Assembly: GCA_023954855.1 (NCBI GenBank)
Contig: JAGSGY010000021.1
Coordinates: 1-64,000, forward strand
Reading direction: 5' to 3'
DNA length: 64,000 nucleotides
From: Pseudomonadota bacterium
GTDB taxonomy: Bacteria > Myxococcota_A > UBA796 > GCA-2862545
Each line of letters starts with the position of its first letter. The first letter of the stretch is position 1. Shown piece by piece: positions 51,473 to 58,859 of this stretch. A program made the position numbers and the translations under genes. A model generated the notes under the pieces. The model saw only the letters and a list, made by a program, of their open reading frames with translations, was not told the DNA's origin and made no database searches.

Positions 51473-51598
51473 ATGAAGTCAGCGACCAAGATCGATAAGA
51501 AGAGCACGGGCATCGCGGTGCGTACCGCCATCAAGGCTGGGTACCGCGTCAGGTACGGAAGCTGCGGCATCGCCAGCTCGGGCGGGAAGACGCAGTAG
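51473..51598 (+). CDS. Short precursor-like peptide 2 of the exporter locus
   Basis: A 41-residue peptide on the plus strand starting at ATG 51473, with TGAGG 5 bases before. The basic N-terminus (MKSATKIDKKS) leads to TGIAVRTAIKAGYRVRYG, and the C-terminus is SCGIASSGGKTQ. The GIAVRTAIKAG segment is shared with peptide 1 (GLRVRTGVKG): six identical and four similar positions of ten. It has a single Cys and a Gly-Gly near the end. It is too short for usual gene finders. It converges on the alpha/beta hydrolase gene 8 bases away. Confidence 0.7.
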   Translation: MKSATKIDKKSTGIAVRTAIKAGYRVRYGSCGIASSGGKTQ

Positions 51599-51606
51599 GA
51601 AGGGCG

Positions 51607-52431
51607 CTAGGCGGTGCGAATCGACGTCGTGAACGCAAGCACGGCGTCGCTCACCTCGACGGCGTGCGTCTTCTGGATGTTGTGACCGCCGGCCTCGAAG
51701 CGCTTCAAGGGTGCCCCGAGCGCGTCGGCCAACTCTTCGGCAATCGACACCTCAACCAGAGGGTCGTCCTCGGCGATCAGTACCCTCGCGGGAAGCCCAA
51801 GAGCCGCCACCTCGTCCGCGAACCCGGCCAGTGTCTCGAAGTTGAGCACACCGAGGGCTCTCACCGTGGCGAAACGCTCATGGTCCGGGGTGCTGCTCGG
51901 AAAGCCGGACTTCACGAAGGCGCGGCGCAACACGCCGCCCAACACACGCCGACCCACAGGATTGCAGAACACCCGCGCCATCCAGCGAGGATTCGGTAGG
52001 ACACGTACTCCTCTGTGCGGCCGAAGACCGATACTCGAGAGGAACGCGAGCCCAGCCACGCGCCTGGGAGCGCTCACCGCGGCACCGAGAATGAGGCCTC
52101 CACCCATCGAGTGTCCAACGAGGATGGCTCCCTTCAGCTCGAGGGCTTTGAGCATGTCGACGACGAACTCCGACCGCTCCTCGACGGTCATCCTCCCGCC
52201 CAGCACCTCGTCCGTGCCGCCGAAACCAGGCATGTCGAGACGGACCACCCGGATGTGGGGTTGTTGCCGCCGAAGTGCGGCTTCCAGCCACCGGAAGTCA
52301 CGTACGGAACCGGGCAAGCCGTGAATCATCACCAGCGGCGGGCCCTCCGTGCCCTCGTCCGTGTAGGTCGCAGCGACATCGCGAAGGGTAAGGGTCTTGA
52401 GCTGCGGGTCGTGCGGGCTCGCCGGTGTCAT
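51607..52431 (-). CDS. Alpha/beta hydrolase
   Basis: A 274-residue soluble hydrolase. Features: VMIHGLPGSVRDFRWLEAAL (oxyanion HG), DMPGFGGTDE, nucleophile elbow VGHSMGGG, acid in VLIAEDDPLV and His in GGHNIQKTHAVEV. Closest in pattern to esterase/haloalkane-type hydrolases of the MhpC-like group. The start at 52431 has AGGAGG upstream; the earlier part of the frame is not conserved. It may or may not belong to the peptide locus. Substrate unknown. Confidence 0.88.
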   Translation of the reverse strand: MTPASPHDPQLKTLTLRDVAATYTDEGTEGPPLVMIHGLPGSVRDFRWLEAALRRQQPHIRVVRLDMPGFGGTDEVLGGRMTVEERSEFVVDMLKALELKGAILVGHSMGGGLILGAAVSAPRRVAGLAFLSSIGLRPHRGVRVLPNPRWMARVFCNPVGRRVLGGVLRRAFVKSGFPSSTPDHERFATVRALGVLNFETLAGFADEVAALGLPARVLIAEDDPLVEVSIAEELADALGAPLKRFEAGGHNIQKTHAVEVSDAVLAFTTSIRTA

Positions 52432-52544
52432 GGCCCTCCTGGGTCGACAGCCCTCCTCATAGCGCATCGGTCCGCCACGGAACTGTCGAGACGCCGCGCA
52501 GTCGAACTCCTCAGAGACTCCACACATCTCTTGAGAGGATTGAC

Positions 52545-52769
52545 ATGGGCCGAAGTCGCAAACACCGTCGTCACCGCAAAAAGCGCGAGAAGAAGCCCGC
52601 CGAGCGCATGCTCCGCGTCACTTGGCCAAGCGGTCGGGTCGAGCGCATTCCCGACGACGGGCGCAGCTTCCCCCCGGGGACGATGATCAGCTGGGACGCC
52701 CCCGGTCCGAGCGGAAGTCCGGAGATGCGGTGGTCCGTCGTGGGCGGCGGTTGGCCCTTCGACGACTAA
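52545..52769 (+). CDS. Small basic-then-acidic hypothetical protein
   Basis: A 74-residue protein starting MGRSRKHRRHRKKREKK, a highly basic N-terminus that could bind nucleic acid. The rest (LRVTWPSGRVERIPDDGRSFPPGTMISW, ending GGGWPFDD) is a short beta-rich module. GAGAGGA precedes the ATG by 4-5 bases. No family recognised. Confidence 0.6.
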   Translation: MGRSRKHRRHRKKREKKPAERMLRVTWPSGRVERIPDDGRSFPPGTMISWDAPGPSGSPEMRWSVVGGGWPFDD

Positions 52770-52775
52770 TCCCGC

Positions 52776-53648
52776 TCACGACTCCGAGGACTCGCTTGAC
52801 GTGAGACGCTCACACCACGCCGAGATGCGCTCGGCCGCGGCATCCGGGTGCTTGGCCCAGCTGAAATGGTCTGCGCGCTTGCCGATGGCCTGGGCATCGA
52901 GAGTGACCCTCGTGATCGCAGCCCCCTCCCCCAGCTTGCCGAGCACAGCTTCGACTGCGGCCTCGGGCGCGAATGCATCCTCGGACATCCGCAGCGCGAG
53001 TGTAGCCCCTGGAAAGTGCGCGATGGCCGCGTCGATATCGGTGTCGATCCCGCGAGCGACGTAGCGGTTGTCTCCGGCGAGCGACGCCCAGTCGGACATC
53101 ACCGTGCGCGCCTCACGCCCACCAAAGCCCAGGGTAGCGCCCGGATAGTGGCCGAGCAGAAGGCCGAGGGGCCCGATGACCCGCCGCAGCACGTGAATCG
53201 AGGCCGCCGTGCGCCCGGTATACGCCCCGGTCCAAGCCGTCCCCGTCGCCGCGAGAACCAGGCCGTCGATGGCCTCAGGTCGCTGGCCACAGAGGATCGC
53301 CGCATGATGCCCACCGAGGCTGTGGCCCATCACGACGGACACGGTGGCACCACTCTTGTCGGCAAGCCAGTCGAGAGCCGCCGAAGCGTCCACGAAGATC
53401 ATCTCCCGCCAACCGAAGTCCACGCTACGCGATGGCCGGATCGCGCTCCGCCCATGTCCGCGTTGCTCGACCACGGCCACATCGACTCCACGCGCGGAGA
53501 GCGCCTCGGCGAGGCGCTGGTAGAAGCGCGCTTCGATGCCAAGCGCCGGGAGCAGCAGAACGTGAGCGCGAGCCGGCTGCGTCGACGCCTCGAAGTAGCT
53601 GAGTGGAACGTCGTAGTCGTCGGACGCTCGGACCTTGGTTGCGATCAT
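52776..53648 (-). CDS. Alpha/beta hydrolase
   Basis: A 290-residue soluble hydrolase. Features: LLPALGIEARFYQRLAEAL (oxyanion region with A replacing the common G), VVEQRGHGRS, nucleophile elbow VMGHSLGGH, and a C-terminal KRADHFSWAKHPD with the catalytic His. Closest to the 'alpha/beta hydrolase like' lipase/esterase group. Not in an obvious operon; it converges on the small basic protein gene. Substrate unknown. Confidence 0.87.
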   Translation of the reverse strand: MIATKVRASDDYDVPLSYFEASTQPARAHVLLLPALGIEARFYQRLAEALSARGVDVAVVEQRGHGRSAIRPSRSVDFGWREMIFVDASAALDWLADKSGATVSVVMGHSLGGHHAAILCGQRPEAIDGLVLAATGTAWTGAYTGRTAASIHVLRRVIGPLGLLLGHYPGATLGFGGREARTVMSDWASLAGDNRYVARGIDTDIDAAIAHFPGATLALRMSEDAFAPEAAVEAVLGKLGEGAAITRVTLDAQAIGKRADHFSWAKHPDAAAERISAWCERLTSSESSES

Positions 53649-53810
53649 GAGACCCTCTAGCTCACCGCGCCGACCAGCGGGGCGCCACCCCCAATCCCCC
53701 CATTGCCCCTCGACTTTTGCAATGGGGTGACCTCCGCGAATCGAAGTGCTAGACTCTTCCTACGCTGTGCTTCCTCCGCAGCGAATACAACGCATCCACC
53801 GGGAAGCGAC

Positions 53811-54674
53811 ATGCCATCCAAGTCCAGGCGAACCGAATCGGATACCTCCACGGCACCGACCACGTCCACCAATGCAGGCCCAAATCTGGACCAGCCAAGA
53901 GGCAACGCCGCAGAAGCGTCCTCGCTCGGCACGTCCACAGATGGGCCGGGTCTCGATGGTGCCCTCGGCATGGCCGCCGCCGAGGACAAGGGCCCCAAGG
54001 CCAAGCTGCACGTCTATGTGGACCTCGAGGCTCGCGAGATCAGCATGTGGAGCCCGAAGGAGGCAAAGAAGACGCTCGAGAAGGGCGCGGTCGGCCACAC
54101 CTGGATTGCGTTGGAGTACCCAGACGTCTCGCAGATCCCCACGGACATGCACGCCAAGCACGCCCCCTACCTCAAGGGCGGCGGTAAGTACGCCGACTCG
54201 ATGGGCTTCTGGCCCGGAGACGAGGGCTACAGCAGCAACCCGCTCGATTCCTACGTCTCGGGCCGCGTGAAGCAGCCCGACGACTCCCATCAGGGACGCG
54301 AGAAGGCCTCGGTGAGCTACGACCTGACCCATGACGAAGTCGGGTCCGTCATCGAGTACGCCGAGTCCAAGCGCGGCGCTCAGTACTCGGTGTTCGGATA
54401 CAACTGCACCAGCTTCGCCCAGGAGTCCGTCAAGGCTGCTGGCAAGTCCGCGCCGAGCATGACCACTCTGGGTATCGCCATGCCCAACGCCGCCTACGAA
54501 GGCATCAAGAAGGCACAGAAGAAGGGAACCGAGGGCACGATGGTCGATGACCTCGAGGGCACCGACTTCGATGCGCTGTACGAAGAGCGCTACGGCGAGA
54601 CCGCGGGCCAGAATCCGAATGCCGACCAGACGGTCGAGCAGCGCGAGAAGAGCGGTAACGTGAAGCGTACATGA
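53811..54674 (+). CDS. Papain-like (permuted NlpC/P60- or LRAT-type) protein
   Basis: A 287-residue protein. The N-terminal 75 residues are Ser/Thr/Pro-rich and disordered. The C-terminal part has a His in VGHTWIALEY (about residue 107) and a Cys in GYNCTSFAQESVKAAG (about 204), a His-before-Cys order seen in circularly permuted papain-like folds (LRAT/DUF4105 types). Between them lie GFWPGDEGYSSNPLD and a helix-rich segment. No signal peptide is seen. The stop overlaps the next lipoprotein gene by 4 bases (ATGA), so the two act together. It could be an effector or a wall/lipid hydrolase. Confidence 0.7.
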   Translation: MPSKSRRTESDTSTAPTTSTNAGPNLDQPRGNAAEASSLGTSTDGPGLDGALGMAAAEDKGPKAKLHVYVDLEAREISMWSPKEAKKTLEKGAVGHTWIALEYPDVSQIPTDMHAKHAPYLKGGGKYADSMGFWPGDEGYSSNPLDSYVSGRVKQPDDSHQGREKASVSYDLTHDEVGSVIEYAESKRGAQYSVFGYNCTSFAQESVKAAGKSAPSMTTLGIAMPNAAYEGIKKAQKKGTEGTMVDDLEGTDFDALYEERYGETAGQNPNADQTVEQREKSGNVKRT

Positions 54675-55132
54675 GGCTCGGCCTTCTTCTCCTCGCGTGC
54701 GGGCTCACCACAGGTTGCGGCGGAGGCCAGACTCCTTCTGGCGTGCAGGCGCAGGCCCCCTCCCCCGAGGGTTCGAGCACGACGCAAACGGCACCCGCAG
54801 CAACCCCGGCGGCGTCCGGGGAACCAACTGCCGGAGAGCTCGTGGGCGTGGAATGCAAAGGCACGGTGCTCACCTCGCGAGAGAGCCCACAGAACAAGCG
54901 AGACCCCTCGAAGGGTGGGCACTGGATTGTGGAGCTCGAGGTCGAGGAGTGGTCCGCCTCTGACGCGTCCACCAAGCCCGCTGAACCGGTCCGGCTGATC
55001 GTGCCCCGACCTGTCGCGCTCGCGTTGGCCACGCCCCCTGCCGTAGGCGAGCGCTTCGAGGTCCGAGCAAACCTGGTGGATGGGCCTACGGTCACCGCTC
55101 GCGTCGAGACGCTCAGCCCCCTGGACGGCTGA
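54671..55132 (+). CDS. Small lipoprotein
   Basis: A 153-residue lipoprotein; lipobox LTTGC near residue 16. After a Ser/Thr/Pro linker there is a small beta-rich domain (GHWIVELEVEEW; PAVGERFEVRANLVDGPTVTARVETL). Its ATG overlaps the stop of the papain-like gene, suggesting a pair such as effector and immunity or localisation partner; this is inference. No family recognised. Confidence 0.75.
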   Translation: MRLGLLLLACGLTTGCGGGQTPSGVQAQAPSPEGSSTTQTAPAATPAASGEPTAGELVGVECKGTVLTSRESPQNKRDPSKGGHWIVELEVEEWSASDASTKPAEPVRLIVPRPVALALATPPAVGERFEVRANLVDGPTVTARVETLSPLDG

Positions 55133-55141
55133 GTTCCCGCT

Positions 55142-55726
55142 GTGACCGACCCTTTCGAGCCGCCGCGAGCGCCCGCCGCGAGCGAGGTCGTGGAGTACGT
55201 CGTGGGCTTGACCGTCGAGCAGCAGCCCCGCAGCTTCCTGGACACCGGCGGCAGCTACGTCGTGCCCTCGTTCGAGCCCCGCTGCGTGTGCTGCAACACG
55301 GCGACGGGCGAGACCAAGGCCTACGACCCAGGCGAGTCGAATCAACTGACCGCCAGCTTCGACGTGCCCGTCTGCATCGACTGCTACGACCACGTGGCCG
55401 GCGGGCGATTCTGGTCCGGAATGCTCGCTCTCGCGGGAGGGATTGGCGGAGTGCTCGTGCTTGTCGGGGTGTTCGCATGGGCAGCTGCAGATGCCGGCCC
55501 TGGCGCATTGAGCTTCGGCATCGCCGGCGTCTCGATTGCGGCATCTGGCTACTGGATCGGAACCTGGCGAGCCGTTGTCAGCGCTCGGAACGGCCACCAC
55601 ACGATGTTCGAGGCGTGGGTGCACCCGGGCTTCACCGGAGTTCGAACCACAAACCGCCAGCTCGTCGATGACCTGCTTGCCCACCACCCCGAGACCGGGG
55701 CCATCCAGAGCGAGACGCCGCGCTAG
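55142..55726 (+). CDS. Membrane protein with Cys-x-x-Cys pairs
   Basis: A 194-residue protein starting at GTG 55142. N-terminal soluble part with two Cys-x-x-Cys pairs (RCVCCNTATGE, PVCIDCYDHV), which may bind zinc or undergo redox change. Two membrane helices follow (about 100-122 and 128-148). A C-terminal tail ends the protein. It is 9 bases after the lipoprotein gene, so probably in the same operon. Function unknown. Confidence 0.7.
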   Translation: MTDPFEPPRAPAASEVVEYVVGLTVEQQPRSFLDTGGSYVVPSFEPRCVCCNTATGETKAYDPGESNQLTASFDVPVCIDCYDHVAGGRFWSGMLALAGGIGGVLVLVGVFAWAAADAGPGALSFGIAGVSIAASGYWIGTWRAVVSARNGHHTMFEAWVHPGFTGVRTTNRQLVDDLLAHHPETGAIQSETPR

Positions 55727-55727
55727 G

Positions 55728-56228
55728 TCAGCTGCGTCCTCGAAGTGTGTCGAGGGCGGCTCGTGCGGCAGGATCCGGCCGCCCCTCCCGGCTGGCTTCG
55801 AGAAGATCAGCGGCAAGTTCGGTGAGCCGAAACCGCTCCTTCGCCCCAAGCCGTATGCCTAAGCGTCCTTGCACCCCCTGACGCGTGGTCCAGACCACTC
55901 CCCACGAGAAGAACGCGATGTCGCTCAAGTCCTCCCAGCCAAGCTCGACCTCGCCCAACAGAAGACGATGCTGCGTCACGCGGAGGCTCACCGGTTCCCC
56001 TCCGTTGACGCGCAGGGTGTATGCGCCCACGAGCAACCCGAAGAAGAGACACAACGCCACTGCGACCAAGCCAATCGCGGCTCGAGCCGCCTTCGCACTC
56101 GGGTCGTTCAGGTTCGGCAGGGCCATCTGAGCCAGACCGCAGGACAACGGGAACGCCAGCGTGACGAGCACCGCCGGCAGCAACGTGCGGTTCTGGCGTC
56201 CGGTCACCACATGTTCATCGATAGCCAC
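55728..56228 (-). CDS. Membrane protein with a PH-like domain
   Basis: A 166-residue protein from a GTG at 56228. Two membrane helices (about 15-35 and 48-70) precede a beta-rich C-terminal half (LRVTQHRLLLGEVELGWEDLSDIAFFSWGVVWTTRQG) of the bacterial pleckstrin-homology type. A perfect TATAAT ends 6 bases before the GTG, so the message may be leaderless. It converges on the Cys-x-x-Cys membrane gene with a 1-base gap. Function unknown. Confidence 0.7.
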   Translation of the reverse strand: MAIDEHVVTGRQNRTLLPAVLVTLAFPLSCGLAQMALPNLNDPSAKAARAAIGLVAVALCLFFGLLVGAYTLRVNGGEPVSLRVTQHRLLLGEVELGWEDLSDIAFFSWGVVWTTRQGVQGRLGIRLGAKERFRLTELAADLLEASREGRPDPAARAALDTLRGRS

Positions 56229-56234
56229 CCTGTG

Positions 56235-56240
56235 ATTATA
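56235..56240 (-). promoter_or_regulatory. TATAAT six bases upstream of a GTG start
   Basis: A consensus -10 on the minus strand; with the usual 6-8 base distance, transcription would begin at the GTG of the PH-like gene. No good -35 is seen. This could be a leaderless promoter or a chance match. Confidence 0.45.
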
Positions 56241-56292
56241 CGCCGGGTGACGGGTGGCGCTTGAGGTCCAGCGTCAAGGGACGGCCACGCCC

Positions 56293-56922
56293 TCAGACTC
56301 GGAGGCTCTCTACGTACGCAAGCACGGCGCCGAGGTCGGCAAGATCGACTCCAGTGTCGGGGTGCAGCAGTTGCAGCCCCCCCGGCTCCCGCCGATAGCT
56401 CAACTCGAGCTGGCACAACCGCTCCCGTACGAGTCGCGCACGGGGGTCTCCTTCCTCCCCATGAAGAACGAGCCCCTCCGCAGGGTGTGAGAGCGTGGGA
56501 ACCGCCAGCGTGCGCCTGGATCCGAGCATGCTCGCCAGGGCAGAAGTCGCCATGAATCGCCCACCGGTCAGCCAGGAGGGTGGGTCACCGGCTCCGTAGT
56601 TTTCGTAGAGGTAATGCACGATGTCGGTGCTCTCGAGCAGCGCGACGCCCGTGTTCGGGTCGACGAGGAACGGAAACTGCGCCTTGCCCGACAGCTCCAT
56701 GGCTTCCGGACGAAAGCGCGTGCCGCCCTTTGGGCAAGGCCGCACCTCGACGCTCAATGCGAGGTCGGTCATGGCCTCGCGAACTCGACGACACATGGGG
56801 CAGCCCTCGTACTCATAGAGCACCAGTGCTTGCTCCGGTCGTGGCCCGAGCTGACCACCGGGGGCTGTGGCATGGCCGAAGCGCATCGCGGTTGCTGCGC
56901 GAGACAGAGTGTGAGCGAGCAT
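56293..56922 (-). CDS. Glutaredoxin/GST-N-type protein
   Basis: A 209-residue cytoplasmic protein. The active half has YEYEGCPMCRRVREAMTDL (CPMC in place of CPFC), CPKGGTRFRPEAM, AQFPFLVDPNTG with the cis-proline, and STDIVHYLYENYG. This matches the bacterial GST N-terminal/two-Grx-like family of plastid relatives. The second half repeats the pattern in a degenerate form (LVLHGEEGDPRARLVRERLCQLE). AGGAGG precedes the ATG. Divergent from the LysR gene and probably controlled by it. Confidence 0.88.
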   Translation of the reverse strand: MLAHTLSRAATAMRFGHATAPGGQLGPRPEQALVLYEYEGCPMCRRVREAMTDLALSVEVRPCPKGGTRFRPEAMELSGKAQFPFLVDPNTGVALLESTDIVHYLYENYGAGDPPSWLTGGRFMATSALASMLGSRRTLAVPTLSHPAEGLVLHGEEGDPRARLVRERLCQLELSYRREPGGLQLLHPDTGVDLADLGAVLAYVESLRV

Positions 56923-56964
56923 GGGGACCTCCTGAACCCAACTTGGCCCACCGGACAGATGCTC

Positions 56965-57003
56965 GGAAGCTCATGTATCCTCATGCAACCATGTAGGAGA
57001 ATC
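56965..57003. promoter_or_regulatory. LysR-type operator region
   Basis: Between the divergent glutaredoxin-like and LysR genes there are overlapping ATG-N6-CAT and ATG-N4-CAT half-sites (from 56974), plus repeated CATG. LysR regulators usually bind T-N11-A dyads here. The AGGAG at about 56994 is the LysR ribosome site. Confidence 0.4.
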
Positions 57004-57912
57004 ATGAACATCGCCTCTGTGAACCTCAACCTCCTCGTGTCGCTCGACGCCTTGCTTCGCGAACGGAGCGTGAGTCGAGCCGCCCAGCGCCTCGGGGTGA
57101 CCCAGTCGGCGATGAGCCACACGCTTCGGCAGCTGAGGGACCTCTTCGAAGATCCCCTGCTCGTGCGGGCGGGTCGCCGCATGGTGCCCACCCCTCGCGC
57201 AGATGAGCTCCAGCCACAGCTTCAGGCGGGGTTGGCCTCCCTCGGCGAGGTTCTGGGAAGGCAGGGGCGCTTTGACCCGAGTCGCTTCACCGGCCGCTTC
57301 ACCCTCGCCACCCAAGACGGTGTGCTCGCCGCCATCGGCGCTCACTTGGTACCCAAGCTCCGCCGAGAGGCCCCACGTGCCGAGTTCTCGGTGGTCCCCT
57401 CACCCGACGACCTGGCAGGCGCCCTCGAGAGCGGCGCCATCGACGTCGCGACCGCACCGCCCGTCGACATCCCCGCCGGCTTGGTCTCTGGCGAAGTCGA
57501 CAATGCTACGACCTGGTCGGTGGTCTGTTGCCCCGACCACCCGCTCGACGCGCTCGACCTCGACGCCTACTGCCATCATCCCCATGCGATGGTGAGCGTC
57601 ACCGGCAAGGGACCGGGGATTGTCGACCACATGCTGGCGCCCCATGGCCGCACCCGCTGGGTCTCAGTGCGCGTCCCCTTTCTGCTGGTGCTGCCGCACG
57701 TGATGCAGGGCACGGATCTGCTCGCCACCGTGGTCACCCCTGCCGCGAATCACTTCGAGACCCAAGGGCTACTGCGCAGCTTCCCCTGCCCGATCCCCAT
57801 GCCGAAGGCGGGCATGCAGATCCTGTGGCACGAGCGCTTCGACGCGGACCCTGCCCACCGCTGGTTCCGAGAGCGGGTACTCGACGCGATGCGCCTCGCG
57901 GACGAGCTGTAG
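57004..57912 (+). CDS. LysR-family transcriptional regulator
   Basis: A 302-residue regulator. The N-terminal winged helix is typical: LLVSLDALLRERSVSRAAQRLGVTQSAMSHTLRQLRDLFEDPLLVR. The effector domain follows from about residue 90 (RFTLATQDGVLAAIGAHLVPKL) with the type 2 periplasmic-binding fold. The start ATG 57004 has TAGGAGA upstream; a longer frame is open but antisense to the divergent gene. It probably controls the neighbouring glutaredoxin-like gene. Confidence 0.92.
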   Translation: MNIASVNLNLLVSLDALLRERSVSRAAQRLGVTQSAMSHTLRQLRDLFEDPLLVRAGRRMVPTPRADELQPQLQAGLASLGEVLGRQGRFDPSRFTGRFTLATQDGVLAAIGAHLVPKLRREAPRAEFSVVPSPDDLAGALESGAIDVATAPPVDIPAGLVSGEVDNATTWSVVCCPDHPLDALDLDAYCHHPHAMVSVTGKGPGIVDHMLAPHGRTRWVSVRVPFLLVLPHVMQGTDLLATVVTPAANHFETQGLLRSFPCPIPMPKAGMQILWHERFDADPAHRWFRERVLDAMRLADEL

Positions 57913-57980
57913 ACTCCGGGCTTGATGGCGCCCTTGCCGCACAAGAACGCGGGGTAGACTCGCCGCCAATAGGAGCTCAC

Positions 57981-58757
57981 ATGACCCGCAGCGCACTGCT
58001 CATCCTCGCCCTGTTCAGCCTCGCCGCCTGTGAAAACGACGACGACGACGAAGACGACGACGACGACAGCGCCATCGCCTCCGACAGCGGTGACACCAGC
58101 AGCTCGGGTACCGACGTCGACCTCGATGGCTACGACGCCACCGAAGACTGCGATGACACCGACGCAGATGTGAACCCCGGCGCAACCGAGGTCCCGTACG
58201 ACGGCGTCGACAATGACTGCGATGACACCACGGTCGACGTTCCCTGCGGAGACGGCATCCTCGGGCAGTCCGAGACCTGCGACAGCTGTCCGGCAGACTG
58301 CACTGAGGTGGTGATTGACTTCGACGCGCTGACCGATGGCGATGCGGTCACCACCCAGTTCTCAGGGGTCACCTTCAGCGCCGAGCAAGGCTCGGAAGTC
58401 GGGGTCACGAGCGGAGCGGGCACCTTCAACACCTCGGAGCCGAACTTCATCTGCACGCGGTTCGTGGGAGGCGCGCAGAACTGCGCCGATGACTTCAGCC
58501 TGCAGTTCACCGCCCCGGCATCCAACGTTCGATTCAGCAGCGTAGGCATCGAGGCCGATGGCACCGCAGCGTTCTCGGTCCGTATGCACTTGGTGGCCGG
58601 CGGCACGACCGAGATCACGGTTCTGGGTGCCGGCGAGTCGTTCGTCCCCGTCCTCGTGGACTTGAGCACGCACGGAGCGGTGAACGCGGTGGACATCTTC
58701 GATGTGGTCGATGGGAATGGCGTAGGCTTCGACGACTTCAGCTTCACCACGCAGTAG
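57981..58757 (+). CDS. Lipoprotein with MopA-type repeat and C-terminal jelly-roll-like domain
   Basis: A 258-residue lipoprotein; lipobox LAAC near residue 17, followed by an Asp-run. A MopA-type repeat (DVDLDGYDATEDCDDTDADVNPGA; PYDGVDNDCDD) and a Cys-rich knot (CGDGILGQSETCDSCPADC) come next. Residues about 115-258 form a beta-rich domain ending GVGFDDFSFTT, as in cell-surface PEP-C or DUF642-like domains. AGGAG precedes the ATG. Probably an outer-surface calcium-binding protein. Confidence 0.85.
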   Translation: MTRSALLILALFSLAACENDDDDEDDDDDSAIASDSGDTSSSGTDVDLDGYDATEDCDDTDADVNPGATEVPYDGVDNDCDDTTVDVPCGDGILGQSETCDSCPADCTEVVIDFDALTDGDAVTTQFSGVTFSAEQGSEVGVTSGAGTFNTSEPNFICTRFVGGAQNCADDFSLQFTAPASNVRFSSVGIEADGTAAFSVRMHLVAGGTTEITVLGAGESFVPVLVDLSTHGAVNAVDIFDVVDGNGVGFDDFSFTTQ

Positions 58758-58859
58758 TTTTGGGCCCGAACCCCGGCGATATCAAGGCATCCACGACGAG
58801 CACCCGCGCTCGCCACCCGGACGGATGACGGAGCCCTTCGAGACCTGGCCACGCATTTC

